From: a virus
Direction: 5' to 3' (one strand)
Length of the DNA stretch: 64,000 nucleotides
Virus record (IMG/VR): IMGVR_UViG_3300028392_000043
Span: 1-64,000 of that record
The notes under the pieces were generated by a model. That model was not told where the DNA came from, made no database searches, and saw nothing but the letters and a program-made list of their open reading frames with translations. Positions 41,298 to 48,529 of this stretch are shown in pieces (the stretch's first letter is position 1; the number at the start of each line of letters is the position of its first letter). Position numbers and translations under genes: made by a program.

Positions 41298-42272
41298 TTA
41301 CTTACGCTTTTTTGTTTGCGGACGCGCTGGGTAGTTACGCGGACCAGCCTTAACATTTGGGAAGTCTTTAGCAAGTGATCGCTCAGCCGCTACTAATTCT
41401 TCCGCTATAGCTGCGTGTGCAACTAGTTCAGCCTGTTCTGGTGTAACGTCACCCTCAACAGATACGGTTGCAATGTTTGCAACAATGTCGATGATAGATG
41501 TGCTTGCGGCAATTTTGTCAATGTTTTCACTGATTGCTTCTGCAATGATTTCGTCACGCTTGTAGAACAATGTAAATGCTGCGCTAAACATTGCAACAGA
41601 TACGATGAACAATACGGTAGCAACTCCACCTGATAGCGCTGAGGCTAGGATGGTGCCAACTACAGGTAGGCTTCCTAAGAATCCAACAATTGCGCCGTTT
41701 GTTAGTGCGTTACCGGCTAATCCAGTTCCAACCATTACTGATGTAAAGGTGGTTGAACGGATTGTGATTGGGTTGTTGAATGCGTGCTTAAAAAGGGTGC
41801 CAAGACCTGACAGGTTGCGGTAAGCAAAATTAGCAGCGTCGTAACGAATTTCTGTGAACTTAGCGTTCGCATCATGCATTAATTCGCCAGTAGGCGTGTG
41901 AATGCTTTTGACAAAGCTACTTACAATAGCGCCAATTTTGTCGATGCTGTTATGCATGACAATGGCTGCTGCTGTAATGGTATTTGTGATAAAGGAGATT
42001 GCTGTTCGAACTATCCCTGTTACCGACAAATAGCCTTGCTTAGTTGCCGTCAAACTAGCGACTAGTGAGCCGCTAACGTTTGCTGGCATTGCTGACCATG
42101 CACGTTTTGCAAAGTTTAGACCAGTAATTGTGGCGCCCTTTGCTGTTGTGCTTAACTTGATTGCTAGTGCCTTTAGGAAGGCAAGTTGGTTAGTCGCTTT
42201 GGACTGAACCTTGACTAGGACTGTCTTGTAGTCCAAGCCTGCGCCTGTCGGCGCTGCTGATGATGCAGACAT
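41298..42272 (-). CDS. multispanning membrane protein
   Basis: 324 residues. Hydrophobic segments lie at about residues 85-110 (ISFITNTITAAAIVMH) and 180-240 (NGAIVGFLGSLPVVGTIL, then VATVLFIVSVAMFSAAFTLF), so it is probably membrane-integrated. Both ends are basic or charged; the C-terminus ends PQTKKRK. Family unknown. It is transcribed toward the terminator with the two following genes. A role in lysis or superinfection exclusion is possible but unsupported. Confidence 0.55.
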   Translation of the reverse strand: MSASSAAPTGAGLDYKTVLVKVQSKATNQLAFLKALAIKLSTTAKGATITGLNFAKRAWSAMPANVSGSLVASLTATKQGYLSVTGIVRTAISFITNTITAAAIVMHNSIDKIGAIVSSFVKSIHTPTGELMHDANAKFTEIRYDAANFAYRNLSGLGTLFKHAFNNPITIRSTTFTSVMVGTGLAGNALTNGAIVGFLGSLPVVGTILASALSGGVATVLFIVSVAMFSAAFTLFYKRDEIIAEAISENIDKIAASTSIIDIVANIATVSVEGDVTPEQAELVAHAAIAEELVAAERSLAKDFPNVKAGPRNYPARPQTKKRK

Positions 42273-42345
42273 GTCTACACCCTTTCTCTTTGTGTATTCA
42301 CTTGTAGTGAATAGGGTAGGTACTTCTGTTTCCCTAACTCCCCTG

Positions 42346-42375
42346 GTTACTCAGTCGGGGAAGTGACTGAGTAAC
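42346..42375 (-). terminator. hairpin between HTH gene and membrane protein gene
   Basis: Arms 42346-42356 and 42365-42375 (11 bp) with an 8-base loop lie just after the HTH gene stop on the minus strand. No T run follows, so it may be an RNA-stability or weak terminator element. A second 7-bp hairpin lies at 42296-42312. Confidence 0.4.
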
Positions 42376-42390
42376 GAGGCAGTCAGTAAA

Positions 42391-42615
42391 CTAAATTACT
42401 TCAAGAACAATTAAAAGTTGTTCATAACTGATTCCTAGAACCGTGCACAGTGGCGGCATCATTTCGATGCTTGGCCTTGTTTCTAGTGTGAAGTAACGGT
42501 AAAGGTTTCCTCGGTTAATACCGAGATCTTCTGCTACTTCTTGTAGTGAGTGGTAGTCGAGCTCTTTCATTCGCTCGCGTAGCCACTTCATTCCGGTGGA
42601 TTGTTTTTTAGGCAT
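42391..42615 (-). CDS. XRE-type helix-turn-helix protein
   Basis: 74 residues from the ATG at 42615, which has GGAG 7 bases upstream; an ATG at 42633 is also in frame. It has the Cro/CI fold: MKWLRERMKELDYHSLQEVA, then EDLGINRGNLYRYFT as the helix-turn-helix, and a C-terminal helix (PPLCTVLGISYEQLLIVL). Probably a transcriptional regulator of phage genes. It is the second gene behind the promoter at 43175-43204, with an attenuator-like hairpin upstream. Confidence 0.75.
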   Translation of the reverse strand: MPKKQSTGMKWLRERMKELDYHSLQEVAEDLGINRGNLYRYFTLETRPSIEMMPPLCTVLGISYEQLLIVLEVI

Positions 42616-43000
42616 TAGCCATCTCCATTTCATCTGCGCATTCGATACATCCGCAGTTTTTAGTTAGTTTGTCGTATTCGGTAAACAGTTGACTAAATGC
42701 TGATGCAGCGTGGTTATTGTTACGCTCAATAACGCGTAATGCGTTACTTGTTGCTTCGGTTGTTGCATCAACTATTTGGCCGTTTATAGATTCCATAATG
42801 TTTTTTACTTCTGCATCAGCAACAGTTACTGGTAAGTAATTGTATAAATGCATTGTAATTACTTGGGCTATTGAGTCGAGTAACTCATGCCCTAGTAGTT
42901 CGCGTGTTCTGTCACTAAACACTTCTATGGTGTTTTTCTTTATTGTTTCGTTGTTTGCAAATTCACGTTTAAGCAAACTGCGTTGTATTTGGATACACAT
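42608..43000 (-). CDS. unknown helical protein with CxCxxC
   Basis: 130 residues, not recognised, mostly helical (ELLDSIAQVITMHLYNYLP). Near the C-terminus NCGCIEC could bind a metal. It is the first gene behind the promoter and leader terminator, with the ribosome site GGAG before AAAAACATG. It overlaps the HTH gene by 8 bases. Confidence 0.6.
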   Translation of the reverse strand: MCIQIQRSLLKREFANNETIKKNTIEVFSDRTRELLGHELLDSIAQVITMHLYNYLPVTVADAEVKNIMESINGQIVDATTEATSNALRVIERNNNHAASAFSQLFTEYDKLTKNCGCIECADEMEMANA

Positions 43001-43017
43001 GTTTTTCTCCAGACATG

Positions 43018-43048
43018 AAAAAAGCCCCGACGCTGTTTGCGTCAGAGC
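43018..43048 (-). terminator. leader terminator before gene 42608-43000
   Basis: On the minus strand the arms 43039-43048 and 43024-43033 form a 10-bp stem with two G.U pairs and a 5-base loop, followed by six U (43018-43023). It lies between the promoter and the first start codon, in a leader of about 165 bases, so it would act as an attenuator or end a short leader RNA. Confidence 0.75.
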
Positions 43049-43168
43049 TAGTTACTTTTTTATTGTCTTAAGGTTTGTCCGGTCACATCCTATTGTGACT
43101 TAGGTTATCCTCCGAGACTTTTATCAGATTGAGTCACCCAGCAAAGCCATGGTTGTTCGCAACCTGAT
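43049..43168 (-). other. structured 5' leader RNA candidate
   Basis: This is the transcribed leader upstream of the terminator. On the minus strand it begins with GGTTG-CGAA-CAACC, a hairpin with a 4-base loop. A further 6-bp stem GTCACA/TGTGAC lies near 43082-43099. No known riboswitch was recognised. It may be a small RNA or a regulatory leader. Confidence 0.35.
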
Positions 43169-43174
43169 ACATCT

Positions 43175-43204
43175 ATTATACCACACATTTGCAACGTATT
43201 GCAA
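43175..43204 (-). promoter_or_regulatory. sigma70-type promoter P1
   Basis: On the minus strand -35 TTGCAA (43199-43204), an 18-base spacer and -10 TATAAT (43175-43180) occur. A second TTGCAA lies inside the spacer (43189-43194), a possible operator. The stretch GTGTGGTATAATAGA is shared with the promoter at 46866-46895. Confidence 0.8.
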
Positions 43205-43206
43205 CT

Positions 43207-43395
43207 TTATTTAAGAGTTTTTTCTAACTCTTTTAAAACATCTTTTTCATACCTAGATAAAGTTAATTTATCGCGATAATAGCCAGATGTTTCTGTGCGT
43301 GTAGATAGCCAGGCGCGAGCACCAGCAATGATAGCTGCTGATGAACCTAATGAAAGCAATGCGCCCATATCCCTAATGGTATCGATATGACTCAC
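43207..43395 (-). CDS. small protein with a hydrophobic central segment
   Basis: 62 residues. A hydrophobic stretch (GALLSLGSSAAIIAGARAW) is followed by a charged C-terminal helix (YYRDKLTLSRYEKDVLKELE). It may be a small membrane protein. The start lies 6 bases after the preceding stop. Not recognised. Confidence 0.5.
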   Translation of the reverse strand: MSHIDTIRDMGALLSLGSSAAIIAGARAWLSTRTETSGYYRDKLTLSRYEKDVLKELEKTLK

Positions 43396-43401
43396 TTGTT
43401 G

Positions 43402-43662
43402 TCAAATCTCTTCATGATAGCCGCTGGCCTTACGGGCATCAGCCTCAATACCATCAAGATCACTAATATGGTTACGCTCGCACTGCTTATTTTCGTACTT
43501 GTACTTATACATAGCGCGTTCTTCTTGCAACCACTGGATTTCATTGTCTTGATTATTAACAATGCGTGTCAGTTTTTTGTTTTCTTCAAAACGGTAAAGA
43601 CAACCAATAATGGCGCCGCTAAGAATAAAACCAACTAACTCACAAAAATAACTTACATTCAT
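43402..43662 (-). CDS. small membrane-anchored coiled-coil protein
   Basis: 86 residues. The N-terminus carries a transmembrane stretch (VGFILSGAIIGCLYRF), then a long charged coiled coil (NNQDNEIQWLQEERAMYKYK). This architecture is seen in Rz-like spanins, but no lysis cassette is evident here, so the resemblance is only architectural. ATGA overlap with the gene upstream. Confidence 0.5.
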   Translation of the reverse strand: MNVSYFCELVGFILSGAIIGCLYRFEENKKLTRIVNNQDNEIQWLQEERAMYKYKYENKQCERNHISDLDGIEADARKASGYHEEI

Positions 43663-43838
43663 GACTTACCTTTCTCGTGCTTTTCTAGGTACGCTTTACA
43701 TAATTCAGCAAAACGTACATTTACCGGTTTACTTTCATCTTCTAAATAAGCCAAAAGTTCTTGGTTATCCATCAGAAGTTTGATTAAGTCAGTTTGAGAC
43801 TTTTTAAGCGAATTAACTGCTTTGAGTTTATTGAGCAT
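43659..43838 (-). CDS. small helical protein
   Basis: 59 residues with a start at 43838. Translation gives an N-terminal helix (LNKLKAVNSLKKSQTDLIKL), then NQELLAYLEDES and FAELCKAYLEKHEKGKS. Its stop overlaps the next start (ATGA) and its start overlaps the stop of the preceding gene, with AGGTG upstream. The tight coupling and the neat codon frame support a real gene. Function unknown. Confidence 0.6.
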   Translation of the reverse strand: MLNKLKAVNSLKKSQTDLIKLLMDNQELLAYLEDESKPVNVRFAELCKAYLEKHEKGKS

Positions 43839-44589
43839 TTGCGTTTAGCACCTTATAGTTGATTTTTTTATTATGGGGAGTATTAGTAAATGCCGCAAAC
43901 GGAACGTGTACTCCATCGCTAGCATGACAAAATAACGCGTCGTCTATCTTTTCTTCTGGCGTGTATGGGTTATCTGTTTCAATTATGTGATAACGATGTA
44001 ATTCGCAAAAACATAAGTTTGTACGTATATGATCTATTGCATTTTTTTTTGTAACAAATACGCCCCAAAATTTTGCTTTAAAAAAACCAGCATTTTTTGG
44101 TATATCAAAAGCCAAATAAAGTTTTGGCGATACAACAGCATCAACGTCTAAAATGTCATTTAAAGTATTGACCGTAGGGCATGGATAATCTAAATCACAT
44201 TCTTCGCAAACACCATCATCATTCGCATGCAACAAATCAAGTTTATCTACATGTAAATAAATATCCTCAATAATTTTTTGTAATTGAGAATTACATCGTA
44301 CTTTTTTCTCAGCACGCTCTTGATGCTTTAACCTATTTTTTTCTTTAATTTTTTCTTTATCATCTTTGCGCTTATCTTTTAAAAAGATATGGCGAAGCAT
44401 TGCTTCTTCGCCACTATCGGCCATAGCCTCAACATAAGCGTTAGATGCATAAGTACCTAGCGTGCTTTCAACTAGTGCGCGAGTTTCTTCGTTTACTAAT
44501 TTTTGTGTCTCAGTTTTTTTAACTAACTGTTTTGCAATTTCTTTATACTCTTCGCTAGATAGCAAAGTTATTTTTCTTGGCTCAGTCAT
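43828..44589 (-). CDS. unknown protein with CxxC pair
   Basis: 253 residues, not recognised. Residues about 75-105 are highly charged Lys/Glu (KDDKEKIKEKNRLKHQERAE), likely a coiled coil. At about 127-135 CEECDLDYPC could bind a metal. A mixed alpha/beta region follows, with CFCELHRYH. It overlaps both neighbours slightly, so it belongs to the compact minus-strand operon. Confidence 0.55.
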   Translation of the reverse strand: MTEPRKITLLSSEEYKEIAKQLVKKTETQKLVNEETRALVESTLGTYASNAYVEAMADSGEEAMLRHIFLKDKRKDDKEKIKEKNRLKHQERAEKKVRCNSQLQKIIEDIYLHVDKLDLLHANDDGVCEECDLDYPCPTVNTLNDILDVDAVVSPKLYLAFDIPKNAGFFKAKFWGVFVTKKNAIDHIRTNLCFCELHRYHIIETDNPYTPEEKIDDALFCHASDGVHVPFAAFTNTPHNKKINYKVLNANAQ

Positions 44590-44858
44590 AACACTGCCCC
44601 TTTCATATGCTGCTCTTTCATAATGTAAAGCTTCGTGTCCAACTCGGCTAATTTTTGTTCAAGCAAAGCCCTTAATTTACGCGCTTCATTAAACGTAAGT
44701 GCAATTGAACTGATTTGTACATTATTGTGCTCAACCCATTTTTTAATATCAATGGTAATAAAACCATCAATAAAACCGTCTGGATCGTACATTGCTTGCT
44801 GGTTAACAGCTTTAATGCTAGTAATACCAGCATCTTGTAAAATCTCTAACTTTTTCAT
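44586..44858 (-). CDS. small unknown protein
   Basis: 90 residues. Helical with one beta stretch (GFIDGFITIDIKKWVEHN), then a helix LTFNEARKLRALLEQKLAEL. Not recognised. Start overlaps the upstream stop; stop overlaps the next start. Confidence 0.5.
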   Translation of the reverse strand: MKKLEILQDAGITSIKAVNQQAMYDPDGFIDGFITIDIKKWVEHNNVQISSIALTFNEARKLRALLEQKLAELDTKLYIMKEQHMKGAVL

Positions 44859-45409
44859 TAGATACCTTTCACTATAGGTGATTTAATTTTGTGCGAGCAG
44901 GCATTGCATTCATAACCCCAAGGATGCATTTTTATTGATTCGTCATATGTTAGACCAGTCAATTCAGTACCCGTACCCATGCCAATAACAAAACATGCTT
45001 GGCATACTGCAACATTGTCAATGTAATACACTTGGTATTCATTAGGCATGTCCTTAAAAGCAGGCGAACTAGTGATTACGCCAACTAGTGATGAGAAAGC
45101 GTCTAACACTATTCTTGCTAGTAAATCGTGTGAATCTACCGGCTCTACTTCTGGAAGTGTGTGATCAGGACATTTGCAGCAATCTACGCAAAGGTAGTCG
45201 CCATCTTTGATGGTGTGCTGGCATGCCCACTCATCAACTCGTACAACGTTGCAGTCTTTACATAATGGTGGTGTAACCATTGCTTTCTCCTTTTTTGCAT
45301 CTTGGGATTGTTCTTTTAATTCAGTCTTGATTAGGTGGAACACGATTACTAAAACAATTGGTAGCAGGATAATTACTGCTGCGCGAAATAGGTAGGTTGC
45401 GATAACCAT
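44858..45409 (-). CDS. membrane-anchored zinc-ribbon protein
   Basis: 183 residues. An N-terminal transmembrane segment (AAVIILLPIVLVIVFHLI) is followed by three Cys clusters: CKDCNVVRVDEWAC, CVDCCKC, and a later pair CQAC with YECNAC near the C-terminus, giving zinc-ribbon-like sites. The gene at 46406-46780 has the same plan with a short transmembrane segment, CxxC pairs and a similar C-terminal pattern, so they are probable paralogues. Function unknown. Confidence 0.55.
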   Translation of the reverse strand: MVIATYLFRAAVIILLPIVLVIVFHLIKTELKEQSQDAKKEKAMVTPPLCKDCNVVRVDEWACQHTIKDGDYLCVDCCKCPDHTLPEVEPVDSHDLLARIVLDAFSSLVGVITSSPAFKDMPNEYQVYYIDNVAVCQACFVIGMGTGTELTGLTYDESIKMHPWGYECNACSHKIKSPIVKGI

Positions 45410-45410
45410 G

Positions 45411-45650
45411 TTAGTTACCTACTTTGCATAGTTCACAAAAGTCGCTGTTGTGGCGCTGTCCACGCATGTGGGCAACAGTTTCTTCCTCGCGCAGTTTTTG
45501 TTGCTGGGCAGAAATCTGACCCATACCAGTTAGGATAGCCATAATGGTACCTGCTGCAGTGTTTGCTACTTTTTTGGTAGTTGCTTTAGCATCTATTTTT
45601 GGTTGGTTAACTTTTGAATTACTTGTCTTGCCGGTTTTTGCTTCAGACAT
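45411..45650 (-). CDS. small Lys/Thr-rich protein with Cys pair
   Basis: 79 residues. The N-terminal half is basic and low complexity (KTGKTSNSKVNQPKIDAKAT), then a hydrophobic-leaning stretch NTAAGTIMAILTGMGQIS and a C-terminal CELC. A good AGGAG precedes the start. Not recognised. Confidence 0.5.
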   Translation of the reverse strand: MSEAKTGKTSNSKVNQPKIDAKATTKKVANTAAGTIMAILTGMGQISAQQQKLREEETVAHMRGQRHNSDFCELCKVGN

Positions 45651-45676
45651 GATGTCTCCTTTTATGACCTGTCACT

Positions 45677-45702
45677 TCAGTACCGGTAGGTCAGTTCCGG
45701 TA
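45677..45702. repeat. direct repeat in intergenic region
   Basis: TCAGTACCGGTA and TCAGTTCCGGTA are 12-base copies with one mismatch, separated by GG, in the 78-base gap upstream of gene 45411. An inverted repeat ACGCC/GGCGT with a GCGA loop lies next to it on the minus strand. It may be an operator for the downstream gene. Confidence 0.4.
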
Positions 45703-45727
45703 GACGCCTCGCGGCGTTTCGACTTAT

Positions 45728-45949
45728 CTAACTTGGGCCGGCAAATATGTGGCTCATTCGTTCTTGATGAAACATTTGTTCTGCTGTTATTGTCACGTCT
45801 GTAATTTCTTCAACAACGTGAATAAAATCTCCAGGCAAACCTTCAGCAAGAATGTGCTGCCGAGCGTCAAGCAATTCTTGTAATGTATTTTCGTCGCAAA
45901 CAATAACTACTCTTTTGCCTTGCAAAGGTGTAAATTTGTATTCTTCCAT
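45728..45949 (-). CDS. small unknown protein
   Basis: 73 residues, compact alpha/beta: GKRVVIVCDENTLQELLDAR, then PGDFIHVVEEITDVTIT. Such a composition suits a small soluble enzyme or binding protein; no family recognised. Confidence 0.5.
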   Translation of the reverse strand: MEEYKFTPLQGKRVVIVCDENTLQELLDARQHILAEGLPGDFIHVVEEITDVTITAEQMFHQERMSHIFAGPS

Positions 45950-45952
45950 TTT

Positions 45953-46111
45953 TTATACCTCGGTTTCCCAGACGTTGCTAACAATCTCATCGTCTTTCAA
46001 TTCGTCACGACCCCAATCCCTAGTTAGTTCTAAGGCCGCGTTTGCATCTTTGGCTTTAACTTCAACTTCCCAGACCGTAGTTTGAGTAAGCCTTACAATG
46101 TGTTTAGGCAT
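45953..46111 (-). CDS. very small unknown protein
   Basis: 52 residues from the ATG at 46111, which overlaps the preceding stop. A strand VWEVEVKAKDANAALELTRD is followed by an acidic helix. The plan, a beta strand followed by an Ala-rich helix and acidic end, resembles the 48-residue gene at 49152-49298. Function unknown; the frame and tight spacing suggest a real gene. Confidence 0.5.
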   Translation of the reverse strand: MPKHIVRLTQTTVWEVEVKAKDANAALELTRDWGRDELKDDEIVSNVWETEV

Positions 46112-46409
46112 ATTTTACCGCAATTCGTAAAGCTCGATTGCGCTTATCCATTGCAACCAACTTTTTGGATAAATAAGCCATAAACAATAATGTTTCATGC
46201 GCAGTCCAATCATTTGGACCAAACTGTTCATGCATTCTGTTCATGGCTCGACCTGATTCAAAAAAAGCCACATCAAGGATTTGGCATGTATTTGCATCTG
46301 ACAAACGACTTTCCAGATCCAAAAGTATAAGGTCTGCTGATTCTTCCCAGTCGTCTGTCAGTTGAACTGGCCAAACAAAACTGTCAGCGATTTCTTCGTC
46401 TTTTGTCAT
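46104..46409 (-). CDS. small unknown helical protein
   Basis: 101 residues. Acidic N-terminus and helical rest (DLILLDLESRLSDANTCQIL, then LLFMAYLSKKLVAMDKRN). Not recognised. It overlaps the upstream zinc-ribbon gene by four bases and the downstream gene by eight. Confidence 0.5.
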   Translation of the reverse strand: MTKDEEIADSFVWPVQLTDDWEESADLILLDLESRLSDANTCQILDVAFFESGRAMNRMHEQFGPNDWTAHETLLFMAYLSKKLVAMDKRNRALRIAVKYA

Positions 46410-46780
46410 GAGTTGCTCCTAGCAGGTGGGGTGTAAACGTTTTCACAGCTACAGCACGTGAACCCGTCTGGATAGGCTTGCATTGTGGATTCTGTACTTA
46501 ATGGAATGATTTGCTTATCTTTGCGTACACCGCAGGTTAAGCAAAATGGATAACCGCGAACTTGAAAAGCACGGTATGTCCATTGATTTGTTGATGTAAT
46601 GTGCGAGTAGTCTTTGCACATCTCGCATTGACTATTGATAAGAAACCCTAATTCGTACTGGTTTCCACAATCTACACATTCTTCGTGCTTTTTTGTTGTG
46701 CCTAAGTATTTGTTGCCTAGCTTTACGTATAAGGCGCAAAGCAAAACAATCATAATAATTGGCGTTATTACGTTTGCCAT
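46406..46780 (-). CDS. membrane-anchored zinc-ribbon protein
   Basis: 124 residues from the ATG at 46780, with CAGGAG before AAAAACATG; a longer in-frame reading upstream lacks a ribosome site and crosses the promoter. An N-terminal transmembrane stretch (NVITPIIMIVLLCALYVKLG) is followed by four CxxC pairs (CVDC, CEMC, CLTC, and CCSC). It is paralogous to 44858-45409. It is the first gene behind promoter P2 and its leader terminator. Confidence 0.65.
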   Translation of the reverse strand: MANVITPIIMIVLLCALYVKLGNKYLGTTKKHEECVDCGNQYELGFLINSQCEMCKDYSHITSTNQWTYRAFQVRGYPFCLTCGVRKDKQIIPLSTESTMQAYPDGFTCCSCENVYTPPARSNS

Positions 46781-46798
46781 GTTTTTCTCCTGTAATGC

Positions 46799-46829
46799 AA
46801 AAACCCCCAAAACACGGTATTTTGGGGGT
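46799..46829 (-). terminator. leader terminator before gene 46406-46780
   Basis: On the minus strand ACCCCCAAAA (46820-46829) pairs with TTTTGGGGGT (46803-46812) over 10 bp and is followed by five U (46799-46803). It lies between promoter P2 and the first gene and is an attenuator candidate. An upstream hairpin at 46832-46859 (11 of 12 bp) precedes it. Confidence 0.8.
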
Positions 46830-46865
46830 ATATTCAGGCAGCACAAATGCCGCTTGAATACTTCT

Positions 46866-46895
46866 ATTATACCACACTTTGTGACCTTTACGCAA
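46866..46895 (-). promoter_or_regulatory. sigma70-type promoter P2
   Basis: On the minus strand -35 TTGCGT (46890-46895), 18-base spacer and -10 TATAAT (46866-46871). The element GTGTGGTATAATAGA matches P1 exactly over 15 bases. Both lie upstream of a leader with a terminator hairpin. Confidence 0.8.
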
Positions 46896-46957
46896 CACAT
46901 AATGTTTAAAAAATAACGATAGGCTAATAAACACAGAAAGGCTGGTCTCTTTCTGCA

Positions 46958-46996
46958 GTAGGAAGGGCAGTTTTGCCGTGTTTCTGCCCTTCCTAC
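46958..46996 (-). terminator. strong hairpin after DUF932 gene
   Basis: 13-bp perfect stem (46958-46970 and 46984-46996), 9 bases after the stop of the DUF932 gene on the minus strand. No T run follows immediately. It probably ends the upstream operon before promoter P2. Confidence 0.6.
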
Positions 46997-47005
46997 GCTC
47001 AAATG

Positions 47006-47962
47006 TTACAGTTTAGCCAAGATACGATGCGCTTCACGCTTAGGCGATTCTAAACGAGCCAAAGTACGGCTAATCCTTGTTTCTGTTGTTTGTGCGCGAT
47101 TGGTATGATCACACATCTCAATAGCAGCCTGTAAAATACCCCATTTAGTGCCAGAAATACCCGCACAAGTAGGACCTTCATACAACTTGCGTAACTGCGC
47201 ACGTCGCTCAGTCACATTTTCACGAACTCTTTGTTTCATGTCGGTTGAGTACGGCAACCACTGATCCATAAAGTCTTCAAGCATGTAATCTGTAGCATTT
47301 TGGCTAGCAAATTCTTGAGCCATACGTTCCCAATGCTTAAAAGCGTCCAAGCTAGCCTGAATGTGGTCACGCGCCTCTTCAGTCTTGGTAGCCCAGTTAC
47401 TTGTATGACGAATAGTAAACGATGTTTTGTTACTGTCCATCTGACGTTCAGCAATTGCTTGGGTATTAGCGCAAACAACCCTAACTGCAGTAGGACCAAG
47501 CTTCAAACCACCTTGACCGTCATGCCTTGAGATAAATACAAGATACGGATAAGTTTCAGACGGGTCATTCTTTACATGAATAGGCTCATCTAAATACATA
47601 GTGGCAATAATCTGCCTACCGCCATCTAAACTAATAAGTGTCTCATACTTTAGATTGCTAGTTCCATCGATTCTCCCACCCAAGACATAATCGATAAGAT
47701 TACCAAACTCAGAATTTCCAATAACAGCGTACGAATTCTTTTCAATAGAGAGATTAGCGCCTGTATCATTACGGATAATCCGTTGCCAACCGGGGATAAC
47801 ATTGCTTTCTTCATCAAATATCTCCTTTGTTTCGACTTCCCAGGTTAATCCTGCTTGCTTGCGTGCTTCTTCAAATGAGCCTGGCCAATCGCCAATAACA
47901 TTACCTAGGTTATGCCAAGCTGGTTTGCGGACAAACATTCCGCTATCAAATAAATGTGCCAT
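47006..47962 (-). CDS. DUF932 family protein
   Basis: 318 residues. It matches the phage/plasmid DUF932 family (TIGR03299-like): FVRKPAWHNLGNVI, then YAVIGNSEFGNLIDYVL, GRQIIATMYLDEPI, FISRHDGQGGLKLGPTAVRVV, CANTQAIAE, and FTIRHTSNWATKTEEARDHI. The biochemical role of the family is not known; some members are found beside recombination genes. It starts 8 bases after the next upstream gene. Confidence 0.8.
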   Translation of the reverse strand: MAHLFDSGMFVRKPAWHNLGNVIGDWPGSFEEARKQAGLTWEVETKEIFDEESNVIPGWQRIIRNDTGANLSIEKNSYAVIGNSEFGNLIDYVLGGRIDGTSNLKYETLISLDGGRQIIATMYLDEPIHVKNDPSETYPYLVFISRHDGQGGLKLGPTAVRVVCANTQAIAERQMDSNKTSFTIRHTSNWATKTEEARDHIQASLDAFKHWERMAQEFASQNATDYMLEDFMDQWLPYSTDMKQRVRENVTERRAQLRKLYEGPTCAGISGTKWGILQAAIEMCDHTNRAQTTETRISRTLARLESPKREAHRILAKL

Positions 47963-47970
47963 GTTATCTC

Positions 47971-48210
47971 CTAAAGACTAATCATGTATGTGTAATCAAG
48001 ACCTGCTTTAATAATTAGGTCGTTTGCATATCTTTCAGCATCAGACCATGCGGTCTCAGTGTCAAAAGTTTTAATTTTGGTGATTTTGATTTCATCAGGC
48101 TCACCAGTTGTTGTTTCTATGGAATACTTACCAGTCACTCCTTCTTTTGGCTCATGGTAAACATTAATAACTAAATCGCCTATAGATCTAGTTGCTATCC
48201 TTGCTCTCAT
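47971..48210 (-). CDS. small unknown protein
   Basis: 79 residues, mostly beta with a C-terminal helix (TAWSDAERYANDLIIKAGLD). Not recognised. It overlaps the HNH endonuclease gene by 23 bases. Confidence 0.5.
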   Translation of the reverse strand: MRARIATRSIGDLVINVYHEPKEGVTGKYSIETTTGEPDEIKITKIKTFDTETAWSDAERYANDLIIKAGLDYTYMISL

Positions 48211-48529
48211 TTTCTACTCCTTCATATTCACCTTCAGGAGTTAAAGTAACCCACATACGGTGAATAAGATTTAGTGGGGTTTCGTGTGGTGTTTCCCAAG
48301 AATGGACCATAAACCCATTTTCGTAAGATTTCTTGGGATTTAGATGAACACTTTTTGTGCCCAAGTTATGGCATTCATGATGAAGTGCCACAATGTTATC
48401 TAATGTGTCTTTACCGCCTTGTGACCGGAGTTTGCGGTGATGAGCTGCCCAACTTTCAGGCAAGTCACCACCGCAAAACTCACACATACCTTTACAACGT
48501 TTATAAAGAGTACGACGGTCAATAGTCAT
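48188..48529 (-). CDS. HNH endonuclease
   Basis: 113 residues. Classical HNH: CEFCGG at residues 16-21 (zinc), AHHRKLRSQGGKDTLDNIVA with the catalytic His pair at 30-31 and Asn44, then HHECHN at 50-55, which completes the zinc site. The C-terminal 55 residues are extra. Possible roles are homing, packaging-related cleavage or host DNA degradation; the short single-domain type and location away from the terminase do not decide among them. Confidence 0.8.
   Translation of the reverse strand: MTIDRRTLYKRCKGMCEFCGGDLPESWAAHHRKLRSQGGKDTLDNIVALHHECHNLGTKSVHLNPKKSYENGFMVHSWETPHETPLNLIHRMWVTLTPEGEYEGVENESKDSN

Noticed and set aside
43402-43662. Rz-type spanin
   Set aside because: Only the plan (membrane segment plus coiled coil) fits; no endolysin, holin or partner gene is nearby.
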